The notes under the pieces were generated by a model, which worked only from the letters and a program-made list of their open reading frames with translations, was not told where the DNA came from and searched no databases. A stretch of 34,661 bases of DNA from the NCBI GenBank assembly GCA_036004405.1, contig DASYRM010000119.1, positions 1-34,661 on the forward strand, read 5' to 3'. This stretch comes from DASYRM01 sp036004405. Its GTDB lineage: Bacteria; Acidobacteriota; Vicinamibacteria; Vicinamibacterales; UBA2999. Of this stretch, positions 24,554 through 32,047 are shown piece after piece. Made by a program: the position numbers and the translations under genes. The stretch's first letter is position 1. Every line of letters starts with the position of its first letter.

Positions 24554-25810
24554 ATGATCAAACAGACAGCTTCCCGCCGCGGGTTCCTCAAGGCCACCGG
24601 CACCACCGCCGCCGGACTCCTGCTCTCGGGCATGCCCAAGGGCTGGGTCGGCAACGCCTACGCCAACGACGCGCCCGAAGTGGCGACGATGCGCTTCGGC
24701 ATGATCGCGCTCACCGACTGCGCGCCGATCGTCATGGCGCACGAGCTCGGCTACTTCAAGCAGTTCGGCATCGAGTCGATCGTCTCGAAGGAAGCGTCGT
24801 GGGCGGTGATCCGCGACAAGCTCACCATCGGCGAGAACCAGGCCACGCACATGCTGATCGGCATGCCGATCGCGTCGACGATGGGGCTGGCCGGATCGCC
24901 CGTGAAGCCGATGGTCATCCCCTGGCTGCTCAACCGCAACGGCCAGGCGATCACGCTCGACAACAAGCTCAAGGCGGCCGGCGTCAAGACGCCGCAGCAG
25001 CTCAAACCGCTGGTGGACAAGGCCAAGGCGGCCGGCGAACCGATGTCGTTCGCCATGACCTTCCCGCCCGGCACGCACGCCATGTGGATCCGCTACTGGC
25101 TGGCGTCGGGCGGCATCAACCCCGACAAGGACGTGAACCTCATCACCATCCCGCCGCCGCAGATGGTCGCCAACATGAAGGTCGGCAAGATGGACGGCTT
25201 CTGCGTCGGCGAGCCGTGGAACAACCGCGCCATCGAGGACGGCATCGGCTTCACCGCCATCACCACGCAGAAGATGTGGAAGGACCACCCCGAAAAGGTG
25301 TGCGCGTTCACCGAGGAGTTCGCCACCAAGAACCCGAAGACGGTGAAGGCGGTGCTCAAGGCGCTGCACCTGGCCAGCGTGCACCTCGACGACATGGCCA
25401 ACCGTCCCAAGGCGGCCGAGATCATCGCGCGCCCGGCCTACATCAACTGCCCGCCGGCCATCATCCTCGAGCGCTTGATGGGCAAGTACGAATACGGCGA
25501 CGGCCGCGTCGAGCAGGACCCCAACTACATGATCTACTCGCAGCGCGGCTGCAACTACCCGCAGCCGGTTTACGCCCAGTGGTGGCTCACGCAGCTGCGG
25601 CGCTGGGGCTTCACCAAGGGCGCGCCCGACTACGTCGGCATTCCGAAGAAGGTCATGCGCCCGGACCTCTACATGGAAGCCATGAAGGAGATGGGCGTCA
25701 AGGTCACGCCGCCGAACGACACCAAGATCACGCTCTTCGACAGCGTGTTCGACAGTAAGGACCCGGAGAAGTACGCGCAGTCGTTCGCGATCAACAGCCT
25801 GCAGGGATAG
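24554..25810 (+). CDS. nrtA: Nitrate ABC transporter substrate-binding protein NrtA
   Basis: 418 aa periplasmic binding protein of the NrtA/CmpA family. It begins with a twin-arginine signal (ASRRGFLKATGTTAAG), followed by a two-lobe fold typical of the family (MRFGMIALTDCAPIVMAHELGYFKQFGIE near the start, TFPPGTHAMWIRYWLASGGI, GEPWNNRAIEDGIGFT). Homologues bind nitrate/nitrite or bicarbonate; the nas context favours nitrate. TTGAGGA lies 7 nt before the ATG. It is followed by a palindrome and then nrtB, an arrangement that could raise expression of the binding protein over the permease. Confidence 0.92.
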   Translation: MIKQTASRRGFLKATGTTAAGLLLSGMPKGWVGNAYANDAPEVATMRFGMIALTDCAPIVMAHELGYFKQFGIESIVSKEASWAVIRDKLTIGENQATHMLIGMPIASTMGLAGSPVKPMVIPWLLNRNGQAITLDNKLKAAGVKTPQQLKPLVDKAKAAGEPMSFAMTFPPGTHAMWIRYWLASGGINPDKDVNLITIPPPQMVANMKVGKMDGFCVGEPWNNRAIEDGIGFTAITTQKMWKDHPEKVCAFTEEFATKNPKTVKAVLKALHLASVHLDDMANRPKAAEIIARPAYINCPPAIILERLMGKYEYGDGRVEQDPNYMIYSQRGCNYPQPVYAQWWLTQLRRWGFTKGAPDYVGIPKKVMRPDLYMEAMKEMGVKVTPPNDTKITLFDSVFDSKDPEKYAQSFAINSLQG

Positions 25811-25819
25811 CGATTCGTA

Positions 25820-25844
25820 CGTAGGGGCCGCCTTCAGGCGGCCC
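25820..25844 (+). repeat. Gene-end palindrome, copy 5, between nrtA and nrtB
   Basis: CGTAG, then arms GGGCCGCC / GGCGGCCC around TTCA. It lies 9 nt after the nrtA stop inside the operon, and the ribosome site of nrtB follows it directly. Confidence 0.75.
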
Positions 25845-25863
25845 GTGAGGAGACGAACATTTG

Positions 25864-26625
25864 ATGAAGCGTCTGATCAACCTGCTGCTCCCGCTCTGCG
25901 GCATCGGCATGGCCCTCGCGGTCTGGTGGGCCGCGAGCGTCGCGGTGCCGGACCTGCCGTCGCCTGTACGAACGTGGGACGAGAGCAAGCTGTACATCCT
26001 GGAACCGCTCGCCAAGCGCGGCGAGTCGGACCAGGGCATCCTGCTGCTCGCCTACTACAGCCTCATGCGGGTGGCGCGCGGGTTCCTGCTCGGGATCGCG
26101 ATCGCCACGCCGCTCGGGTTTCTCCTCGGCGTATCGTCCACGCTGACCAAGATGTTCGACCCCATCATGCAGGTGCTGCGGCCAATCTCGCCGCTCGCCT
26201 GGCTGCCGCTCGGCCTGGTGCTCTTCCAGAAGTCCGAGCCGGCGGCGCTCTTCGCCATCGCAGTGTGCTCGATGTGGCCCACCGTCATCAACACGATGAT
26301 GGGTGTGCGGGCCATCCCGCAGGACTACTGGAACGTGGCCAAGGTGCTGCGCCTGTCGCGCACCACGACCTTCATCAAGATCATCGCGCCCGCGACTCTC
26401 CCCTACATGTTCACCGGCTATCGGCTCAGCCTCGGCATCGCGTGGCTGGTCATCGTAGCGAGCGAGATGCTCACCGGCACGCCGGGGGTCGGCGGCTTCC
26501 TCTGGCAGGAGTACAACAGCCTCGTCTACGCCCACATCCTGCTGGCGATCATCACCATCGGGGTCGTCGGGTTCGCGCTCGATCGGCTCATGGGGATGGC
26601 CGAAGCGCGGCTGCGGGCCTCGTAG
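25864..26625 (+). CDS. nrtB: Nitrate ABC transporter permease NrtB
   Basis: 253 aa inner-membrane permease of the NrtB/SsuC type, with about six helices. The EAA-like coupling loop is QDYWNVAKVLRLSRTTTFIKIIAPATLP. The C-terminal part (EMLTGTPGVGGFLWQEYN) is characteristic of NrtB/CmpB. GAGGAG lies 11 nt before ATG 25864; an in-frame TTG at 25861 has slightly better spacing and would add one residue. With a single permease gene, a NrtB homodimer over two different ATPases is expected. Confidence 0.92.
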   Translation: MKRLINLLLPLCGIGMALAVWWAASVAVPDLPSPVRTWDESKLYILEPLAKRGESDQGILLLAYYSLMRVARGFLLGIAIATPLGFLLGVSSTLTKMFDPIMQVLRPISPLAWLPLGLVLFQKSEPAALFAIAVCSMWPTVINTMMGVRAIPQDYWNVAKVLRLSRTTTFIKIIAPATLPYMFTGYRLSLGIAWLVIVASEMLTGTPGVGGFLWQEYNSLVYAHILLAIITIGVVGFALDRLMGMAEARLRAS

Positions 26626-26636
26626 GAACCCGTCGG

Positions 26637-27488
26637 ATGGCATTTCTCGAAGTCCGCAACCTGTCGAAGTCGTTCCCCTCGCCCGCCGGCGTCCGTCACG
26701 TCCTGAAGGACGTGACGCTCGACGTCGATCAGGGCGAGTTCGTCTCGATCGTCGGCACCATGGGCAGCGGCAAGTCCACGCTCCTCAGCCTGCTGGCCGG
26801 GCTGACCTCGCCCGACGGCGGCACCGTCGTGCTCGATGGCAAGCCGGTGACGGGCGTGCGCGACGACGCCGCGTTCGTCTTTCAGAACTACTCCCTGCTG
26901 CCGTGGTTCAGCGCGCTCGAGAACGTGCGGCTGGCGGTGCAGGCGGCGTTTCCGACCGAGGCCGCCGCCGACCAGAAACGGCGCGCCACCGAAGCACTCG
27001 AGCGCGTGGGCCTTGGCAACGCGCTCGACCGCAAGCCACGCCAGCTGTCGGGTGGCATGCGCCAGCGGGTGTCGCTGGCGCGCGCGTTTGCCACCGAGCC
27101 ACGGGTGCTTTTCCTCGACGAGCCGTTCGGCGCCCTCGACGCGCTGACGCGCGACACGCTGCAGCAGGATCTCGCGGAACTCTGCGCCGGCCGCGAACGG
27201 CCCGTGACGACGGTGATGATCACCAACAGCGTCGAGGAAGCCATCCTGCTCTCCGACCGCATCGTGCCGATCGTGACGGGGCCGCCCGCCTCGCTCGGCG
27301 TCTCCATCCCCGTGGAGCTCGGGCGGCCGCGCACCCTCGCGCAGCTGGCGCACGACGAGCAGGCGACGCACGCGCGGGCTCACGTGGTGGCCGCGCTCAC
27401 GGCGTCGATGGCGCGCCGGAACCGCTCCGTGTCGGCGACGGCACTGACGGCGCTCTCGACGGCAGAGCCCGTCAAGGAGGCTCTGTGA
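26637..27488 (+). CDS. nrtC: Nitrate ABC transporter ATPase 1, H-loop His replaced by Asn
   Basis: 283 aa ATPase. Walker A is GTMGSGKST (40-48), Q-loop FQNYSLLPW, signature LSGGM (137-141), Walker B with D161 and catalytic E162 (LFLDEPFGALD). The usual switch histidine is missing: MITNSVEEA has N197 where relatives have THD. A 60-residue tail follows the ATPase core, without the NrtA-like domain of cyanobacterial NrtC, so the gene symbol marks position only. The gene starts 11 nt after nrtB, and its stop overlaps the GTG of the second ATPase gene. Confidence 0.88.
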   Translation: MAFLEVRNLSKSFPSPAGVRHVLKDVTLDVDQGEFVSIVGTMGSGKSTLLSLLAGLTSPDGGTVVLDGKPVTGVRDDAAFVFQNYSLLPWFSALENVRLAVQAAFPTEAAADQKRRATEALERVGLGNALDRKPRQLSGGMRQRVSLARAFATEPRVLFLDEPFGALDALTRDTLQQDLAELCAGRERPVTTVMITNSVEEAILLSDRIVPIVTGPPASLGVSIPVELGRPRTLAQLAHDEQATHARAHVVAALTASMARRNRSVSATALTALSTAEPVKEAL

Positions 27489-28309
27489 TCGTTCCGCTCG
27501 AACTGACCGGTCTGACTCGCGTATTCCCCACTCCCACGGGGCCGTTCGTCGCGGTGAAGGACGTGAACGCCCGCATCCTCGCCGGCACTTTCGTGGCCAT
27601 CCTCGGCCACTCGGGCTGCGGCAAGTCCACGGTGCTGTCGATTCTGGCCGGGCTCGACAAGGCCACCTTCGGCGGCGTCGTCATCGACGGCACGGAGGTC
27701 ACCGAGCCGGGGCCGGAGCGTGCGATCGTCTTCCAGTCGCCGTGCCTGCTGCCCTGGCTGAACGTGCTCGACAACGTGATGGTGGCGGCCACGCAGGGCG
27801 CCACCCCGAAGAGCAAGAAGGAGGCACGCGAGCTGGCGCGCTTCTACCTCGACATCGTCGGCATCGGCGACTGCGCCACGCAGATGCCGGGCGAGCTGTC
27901 GCTCGGCACGCAGCAGTGCGTGTCGCTGGCCCGGGCCCTCGTCGTCGAGCCGCGCTTCCTGCTGCTCGACGAGCCCTTCTCGCAGCTCGACTCGCTCACG
28001 CGCTTCGAGCTGCAGGACCTGCTGCTGCGGGTCTGGGAGTCGTCGGGGAAGACCGTGATCATGGTCACCCACGACATCGACGAGGCGCTCTATCTCGCCG
28101 ACCACCTGGTGCTGATGACCGACGGGCCCGAGGCCACCGTCGGCGACGTCTACACGGTGCCCTTCGCCCGCCCGCGAAACCGGGCCGCCGTGCTGGCGCA
28201 TCCCCGGTATCACGAGGCCCGCCGGCACGTGATCGACTTCCTGGAGCACCACGCCCACCAGTCGCGCCCCAGCGCCCTCGACGACGTGCTGGCCAAGCGG
28301 CTCGCCTGA
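27485..28309 (+). CDS. nrtD: Nitrate ABC transporter ATPase 2, degenerate signature
   Basis: 274 aa ATPase. Walker A is GHSGCGKST (41-49), Walker B has D162 and E163 (LLLDEPFSQLD) and the switch H196 is present (MVTHDIDEA). The signature is changed to LSLGT (138-142) from the usual LSGGQ. The defects complement those of ATPase 1: in a heterodimer one ATP site would be fully canonical and the other doubly degenerate. GTG start overlapping the previous stop (GTGA), with AAGGAGG 4 nt upstream. Confidence 0.88.
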   Translation: MIVPLELTGLTRVFPTPTGPFVAVKDVNARILAGTFVAILGHSGCGKSTVLSILAGLDKATFGGVVIDGTEVTEPGPERAIVFQSPCLLPWLNVLDNVMVAATQGATPKSKKEARELARFYLDIVGIGDCATQMPGELSLGTQQCVSLARALVVEPRFLLLDEPFSQLDSLTRFELQDLLLRVWESSGKTVIMVTHDIDEALYLADHLVLMTDGPEATVGDVYTVPFARPRNRAAVLAHPRYHEARRHVIDFLEHHAHQSRPSALDDVLAKRLA

Positions 28310-28325
28310 CACTTGGCTCGCCGCG

Positions 28326-28357
28326 GCAGGTAGGCAGGTAAGCAGGTGGGCAGGTAA
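28326..28357 (+). repeat. Tandem array, four 8-bp units
   Basis: Units GCAGGTAG, GCAGGTAA, GCAGGTGG, GCAGGTAA, starting 16 nt after the nrtD stop. G-rich on the sense strand, like the arrays at 72-116 and 376-420. An inverted partner array lies at 28401-28432. Confidence 0.8.
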
Positions 28358-28367
28358 GGCGCGTCGG

Positions 28368-28395
28368 ACGTAGGGGCGGCTCTTTAGACCCGCCC
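28368..28395 (+). repeat. Gene-end palindrome, copy 6 (degenerate)
   Basis: ACGTAG then GGGCGG ... CTTTAG ... CCGCCC, with imperfect arms. It lies between two inverted 8-bp arrays and is a possible terminator of the nrt operon. Confidence 0.65.
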
Positions 28396-28400
28396 GAGCC

Positions 28401-28432
28401 CTACCTGCTCACCAGCCCACCGGCCCACTTGC
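28401..28432 (-). repeat. Inverted tandem array, four 8-bp units
   Basis: Plus strand CTACCTGC, TCACCAGC, CCACCGGC, CCACTTGC; on the minus strand GCAAGTGG, GCCGGTGG, GCTGGTGA, GCAGGTAG. It mirrors 28326-28357 around the central hairpin, so the two arrays can pair. Confidence 0.7.
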
Positions 28433-28550
28433 TTCCAGTCTCAGAAATCCGACACGCCAAAGCGTCCGTAGCACAAATAGCGCCCAGACCGGAACACTCC
28501 TGGGCATTGTCGTCCAACGCACCCGTAAGGCGGGCATGCCACCGCGGCGC

Positions 28551-28609
28551 GTTGGGCAGGCGGGTGGGCCGGATGGGAAAGCACAACGCAACCCGACGGC
28601 CTGCCCGAC
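28551..28609 (+). promoter_or_regulatory. Structured leader before the DUF4198 gene
   Basis: Outer stem GTTGGGCAGGC / GCCTGCCCGAC (11 bp, one G-T), an internal bulge ACG, then inner CGGGT / ACCCG (sharing the boundary C), ending 23 nt before the ATG at 28633. It could be a riboswitch or attenuator; I cannot match it to a known class. Bases 28433-28550 hold nothing else I recognise. Confidence 0.4.
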
Positions 28610-28632
28610 CCTCGTCGGTTCTGGAGCTGCTC

Positions 28633-29436
28633 ATGCGCCGTACATCTCTCGTCCTCGGCCTCCTCGCGAGCGTGTTCGCCGCCTCGACCTCGCTGAGCGC
28701 CCACGACTTCTGGATCGAGCCCACTGGTTTCGTGGCCGACCTGGGCCGCGTCGTGGGCGTGAAGCTGCGCGTCGGCCAGGACTTCCACGGCGATCCGGTG
28801 CCGCGCGCCGACGAGCTGATTGGCGACTTCGTCGTCGTCGACGCGAACGGACGGCGGCAGGTCGTCGGCCGCGACGGCTCAGACCCCGCGGGGCTGCTGC
28901 GCGTGACGTCGCCGGGCCTGATGATCATCGGCTACCGCAGCCGGCCCAGCCCCGTGACCCTGCCCGCCGACAAGTTCACCGCCTACCTGAAGGAAGAAGG
29001 GCTCGACAGCGTGATCGCCGCCCGCGCACGCGGCCAGGCGTCGGAGCGCGAGGGGCGCGAGATCTTCTCGCGCGCCGCCAAGAGCCTGGTGCGCTCGGGC
29101 GACGTGGCGGCCGGATCCGGCGACCGCGCACTCGGCTTTCCGATCGAGCTCGTGGCCGAACGGAATCCGTATCAGATGCGGGCTGGCGAATCGCTGCCGG
29201 TGCGGCTGACGTATCAGAACGCGCCGCTGACGGGCGCGCTGGTCATGGCGTTCAACCAGCGCCACCCGTACCACAAGCTGAGCGTACGGTCCGATCGCGA
29301 CGGCCGCGCGTCGTTCACCATCGACGAGCCTGGACCATGGCTGGTGAAGGCCGTGCACATGGTGCCGGCCCCAGCGGGCTCGAACGCCGACTGGGAAAGC
29401 TTCTGGGCGTCGCTCACCTTTGAAATAGGTACCTGA
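28633..29436 (+). CDS. DUF4198 domain protein, periplasmic
   Basis: 267 aa. A signal peptide ends LSA-HD, and the mature protein starts HDFWIEP, the hallmark of DUF4198. Beta-rich domains follow (GRVVGVKLRVGQDF; NPYQMRAGESLPVRLTY; ASFTIDEPGPWLVKAVHM). Members of this family often sit beside nickel or cobalt uptake or TonB genes and some are thought to help metal transport; no such gene is adjacent here. GGAG lies 6 nt before the ATG. The structured leader upstream suggests control at RNA level. Confidence 0.85.
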   Translation: MRRTSLVLGLLASVFAASTSLSAHDFWIEPTGFVADLGRVVGVKLRVGQDFHGDPVPRADELIGDFVVVDANGRRQVVGRDGSDPAGLLRVTSPGLMIIGYRSRPSPVTLPADKFTAYLKEEGLDSVIAARARGQASEREGREIFSRAAKSLVRSGDVAAGSGDRALGFPIELVAERNPYQMRAGESLPVRLTYQNAPLTGALVMAFNQRHPYHKLSVRSDRDGRASFTIDEPGPWLVKAVHMVPAPAGSNADWESFWASLTFEIGT

Positions 29437-29495
29437 GTGAGGCATCGGCCAGGGCAGGACCGCACGCCGGCTCCCATTGACGACGGTGCGCTTAT

Positions 29496-30653
29496 GTGGT
29501 GAAGTCGCGCCTCCCTGTCACACACCTCATGACATTCAGGCGCCGACTGGCTTTCATGGGCGTCATTCTGGTGATCAATGTTTTTGTCGCCGAGGCGGCG
29601 TCGTACGTCGTCGCACAAGTGCTGGTCCAGAAGGGCGCGATCTTTCGCCCCAGTATCCCGTCGCACCCCGAGCGGTACCTGGCCGAACGCGATCCTGTCC
29701 TCGGATGGCCGCCGCGTGCGTCCTTCGGATCGAAGCACCTCGACATGTCCGGCGCGCGCCTGCTGCCGGCCTTTCCACGAACCGGACACGCCTGCGTCTC
29801 GGCATACGGCGACTCCTTCGTCTTTGCCGATGAAGTGGACGATGTCAGCGCCTGGCCCAATCAGCTGGCGCTGAAGCTCGGGTGCCGTGTGGCGAACTAT
29901 GGCGTGAACGGCTATGGCACCGACCAGGCGTATTTGCGCTTCACGTCGCTGCGGGAAGACGAGGCGCCGGTCGCGATTCTCGGCTACTTTTCAGACGACA
30001 TCATCCGCAACGTCAACCAGCTGAGAAACCTCGTCGCACCGACCGCGGACATCGGCCTCAAGCCGAGATACGTCATCGGCGCCGCCGGGGAGCTCCAACT
30101 GGTCCCGATTGGGAGCCCCTCTCCCGATCAGCTCATACAGATAATGGCGTCGCCTGGAAAGTTTCTCCTGCACGAGTACTTCGTTCCCGATGGTCCGTCA
30201 GGTTTGGTCAGCGGGTCGTTTCCGTTCATCTCGACCACCGTCCGTTCGCTCTGGTCGTACAAGATACGGGCCGTCCTTCGTCGCGAATCGCCCTACGCGG
30301 CTTTTTATCGCGAGAATCATCCGTCGCAGGCGCTCGAAATAAGCCGGCGACTCCTCTTGATGTTTGCGCAGGAGGCGGGACGTCGGGGCAAGAAGCCGCT
30401 CATCGTCTTCTTTCCGTCAGAGGACGATCTGGTAGCGGCGCAGAAAGGTGCGCCCTGGCTGTATCAACCGCTGCTTGACGATCTGCAGCGCGCGGAGCAG
30501 CCCTACCTCAACCTCGGCACCAGCCTGCTCGAGCGGCTGAACGGCCGCCATCCACATACTCTCTTCGGCGGCGTGCACTTCAAGGCAGAGGGCAACCTCG
30601 CCATCGCGGACGCTGTCCGCCAGGCGCTGGTGCCATTCGACACGTCGCGGTAG
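29496..30653 (+). CDS. Membrane-anchored SGNH/GDSL hydrolase-like protein
   Basis: 385 aa. One N-terminal membrane segment (about 18-38) is followed by an extracytoplasmic domain. The GDS motif with Ser107 (AYGDSFVF), a block with NYGVNGYGTDQ and a C-terminal VHFKAEGN with H361 fit an SGNH hydrolase of the kind that acylates or deacylates polysaccharides. The usual Asp three residues before the His is a Gly here (GGVH), so either a Ser-His dyad works or activity is lost. The GTG at 29496 lacks a ribosome site; M12 (ATG 29529) would place the basic residues directly before the membrane helix and may be the true start. Confidence 0.75.
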   Translation: MVKSRLPVTHLMTFRRRLAFMGVILVINVFVAEAASYVVAQVLVQKGAIFRPSIPSHPERYLAERDPVLGWPPRASFGSKHLDMSGARLLPAFPRTGHACVSAYGDSFVFADEVDDVSAWPNQLALKLGCRVANYGVNGYGTDQAYLRFTSLREDEAPVAILGYFSDDIIRNVNQLRNLVAPTADIGLKPRYVIGAAGELQLVPIGSPSPDQLIQIMASPGKFLLHEYFVPDGPSGLVSGSFPFISTTVRSLWSYKIRAVLRRESPYAAFYRENHPSQALEISRRLLLMFAQEAGRRGKKPLIVFFPSEDDLVAAQKGAPWLYQPLLDDLQRAEQPYLNLGTSLLERLNGRHPHTLFGGVHFKAEGNLAIADAVRQALVPFDTSR

Positions 30654-30663
30654 GTGCCGCCAT

Positions 30664-30687
30664 GGGCCGCCTGAAGGCGGCCCCTAC
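30664..30687 (-). repeat. Gene-end palindrome, copy 7
   Basis: Arms GGGCCGCC / GGCGGCCC around TGAA, then CCTAC. The TAG stop codon of the minus-strand GlcG-like gene (30686-30684) is part of the element's GTAG flank. It lies between convergent genes. Confidence 0.75.
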
Positions 30688-31172
30688 TTCAGAGCGGCGA
30701 CGCCAGCGGCGGCCACGACGCCGTCCTGCTGGCTGGTGCCGCCGGACGCGCCGATAGCGCCGACGATCTTCCCGCCCACGACGAGCGGGATGCCGCCTTC
30801 CACCGGCACCGCGCCCTCGAGCGCGAGCAGGCGCAGCCCCTCGCCGCCGGCGGCGACGCCGTCCTGAAACACCTTCGTCGCGCGCTTGAAGCGTGCCGCC
30901 GAGCGGGCCTTGGCAATCGCCACGTCCACGCTGCCCTGCTGCACTTCGTCCATCCGCTCGAAGTACACGAGCTCGCCGTGCGTGTCGACGATCGCAACCG
31001 CCATCGTCCAGCTGTTCTTCTTGGCCTCGGCAATCGCCGCGGGGGCGATCTTCTTGGCGGTCTCTGCGGTGATCGACGGTCCGTACATTGGTTGTGCCTG
31101 CGCAAAGGCGAGGGCCGGGACACCGGCGGCCATCGCCAGACAGATCATCAACGGGGCAGCCACTCGCGTCAT
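30684..31172 (-). CDS. GlcG/HbpS family heme-binding-like protein, exported
   Basis: 162 aa from ATG 31172. A signal peptide (TRVAAPLMICLAMAAG..., ending AFAQAQ) precedes a single GlcG/HbpS-like domain (AAIAEAKKNSWTMAVAIVD, LVYFERMDEVQQGSVDVAIAKARSAARF, EGAVPVEGGIPLVVGGKIVGAIGASGG). HbpS binds heme and works with a redox two-component system in Streptomyces; most other members are uncharacterised. ATG 31172 is preferred over Met codons at 31181 and 31199 because TATAAT ends 7 nt before it and the signal peptide begins there. Confidence 0.87.
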   Translation of the reverse strand: MTRVAAPLMICLAMAAGVPALAFAQAQPMYGPSITAETAKKIAPAAIAEAKKNSWTMAVAIVDTHGELVYFERMDEVQQGSVDVAIAKARSAARFKRATKVFQDGVAAGGEGLRLLALEGAVPVEGGIPLVVGGKIVGAIGASGGTSQQDGVVAAAGVAALK

Positions 31173-31179
31173 GGCCGGC

Positions 31180-31185
31180 ATTATA
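31180..31185 (-). promoter_or_regulatory. -10 box of a leaderless promoter
   Basis: Perfect TATAAT on the minus strand, 7 nt before ATG 31172, with no Shine-Dalgarno. No clear -35. The divergent gene at 31217 has TAGTCT 9 nt before its ATG and also lacks a ribosome site. Confidence 0.5.
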
Positions 31186-31216
31186 TGACGCTCGTGCATG
31201 CTAGTCTCGTTTCGAC

Positions 31217-31873
31217 ATGACCCACGCGATCCTGACCACCGTGACCGACCGGCCTGGGATGCTCTCGCACCTCACGAAAGTGCTGGCCGACCACGAGGCC
31301 AACATCACCTATGTGGACATCCACAGCGGTGCGCCGGCGCTGGGCATCTACTTCGAGGTCTCGCTGCCGGAGGGCGGCTCGACGATCGAGGCCGTGCTGA
31401 GCGACCTGCACCAGGTGACCGGGGTCGAGCGCGCCGAGGAAACGCCGTCGTTCTCGCGCATCTACGGCAAGCGCATCATCGTGATGGGCGGCGGCGCCCA
31501 GGTCGGTCTGGTGGCCATGGGCGCGATTTCCGAGGCCGATCGCCACAACATCCGCGGCGAGCGCATCTCGATCGACACCATCCCGCTGGTCGGCGAACAG
31601 GAGCTGGCGGGCGCGGTGCGCGCCGTGTCGCGCCTGCCGCGCGTGAAGATGCTGGTGCTCGCGGGATCGATCATGGGCGGCGACATCACCGAAGCCGTCA
31701 AGGAAGTGCAGGCCAAGGGGCTGCGGGTCATCTCGCTCAACCAGGCCGGAAGTGTGCCAGACGTCGCGGACCTCGTGGTGAGCGATCCCACGCAGGCCGG
31801 CGTGATGGCGGTCATGGCTGTCGCCGAAACGGCCAAATTCGACCTCGTTCGGCAGCTGAAACGCCGCTACTGA
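31217..31873 (+). CDS. ACT domain protein with DUF5612, archaeal-type
   Basis: 218 aa cytoplasmic protein. An N-terminal ACT domain (about 1-75: ILTTVTDRPGMLSHLTKVLADHEANITYVDI) is expected to bind a small ligand such as an amino acid. Residues 80-218 match DUF5612 as I know it from methanogen ACT proteins (GGGAQVGLVAMGAISEADRH, LVLAGSIMGGDITEAVKEV, SVPDVADLVVSDPTQAGV). Function unknown; a regulator of amino-acid metabolism is the usual guess. The distribution suggests transfer from archaea or an ancient shared gene. No ribosome site is visible. Confidence 0.8.
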   Translation: MTHAILTTVTDRPGMLSHLTKVLADHEANITYVDIHSGAPALGIYFEVSLPEGGSTIEAVLSDLHQVTGVERAEETPSFSRIYGKRIIVMGGGAQVGLVAMGAISEADRHNIRGERISIDTIPLVGEQELAGAVRAVSRLPRVKMLVLAGSIMGGDITEAVKEVQAKGLRVISLNQAGSVPDVADLVVSDPTQAGVMAVMAVAETAKFDLVRQLKRRY

Positions 31874-31896
31874 GCGCCCGGCGCTCTTCTTCTCCT
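31872..31896 (+). terminator. Terminator overlapping the ACT gene stop
   Basis: GAGCGCC-C-GGCGCTC followed by TTCTTCTCC. The stem begins inside the TGA stop codon of the ACT protein gene. With realistic loops 5-6 bp form. A second dyad, CGCCGAC ... GTCGGCG, lies at 31907-31930 before the DUF4331 gene. Confidence 0.5.
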
Positions 31897-32047
31897 CCTA
31901 CGGCGGCCGCCGACGTCTGGATGTCGGCGCGGCAGCACCCCAGCAATCCATTGCCCGGATCCGCCCGTAGAGGCGAGGGGACATCGTTGCGAATCGAACG
32001 CGCACGCATGTCGATGGCCGCAGCGGCGGCCGCCCAAGGAGGATGAA

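Noticed and set aside
28326..28432. CRISPR array
   Set aside because: Units are 8 bp, contiguous and without spacers; no cas gene is present. The same holds for 72-116 and 376-420.
28551..28609. Cobalamin or nickel/cobalt riboswitch
   Set aside because: GGGAA is present, but no B12 box or the four-helix motifs could be matched. Kept only as an unassigned structured leader.
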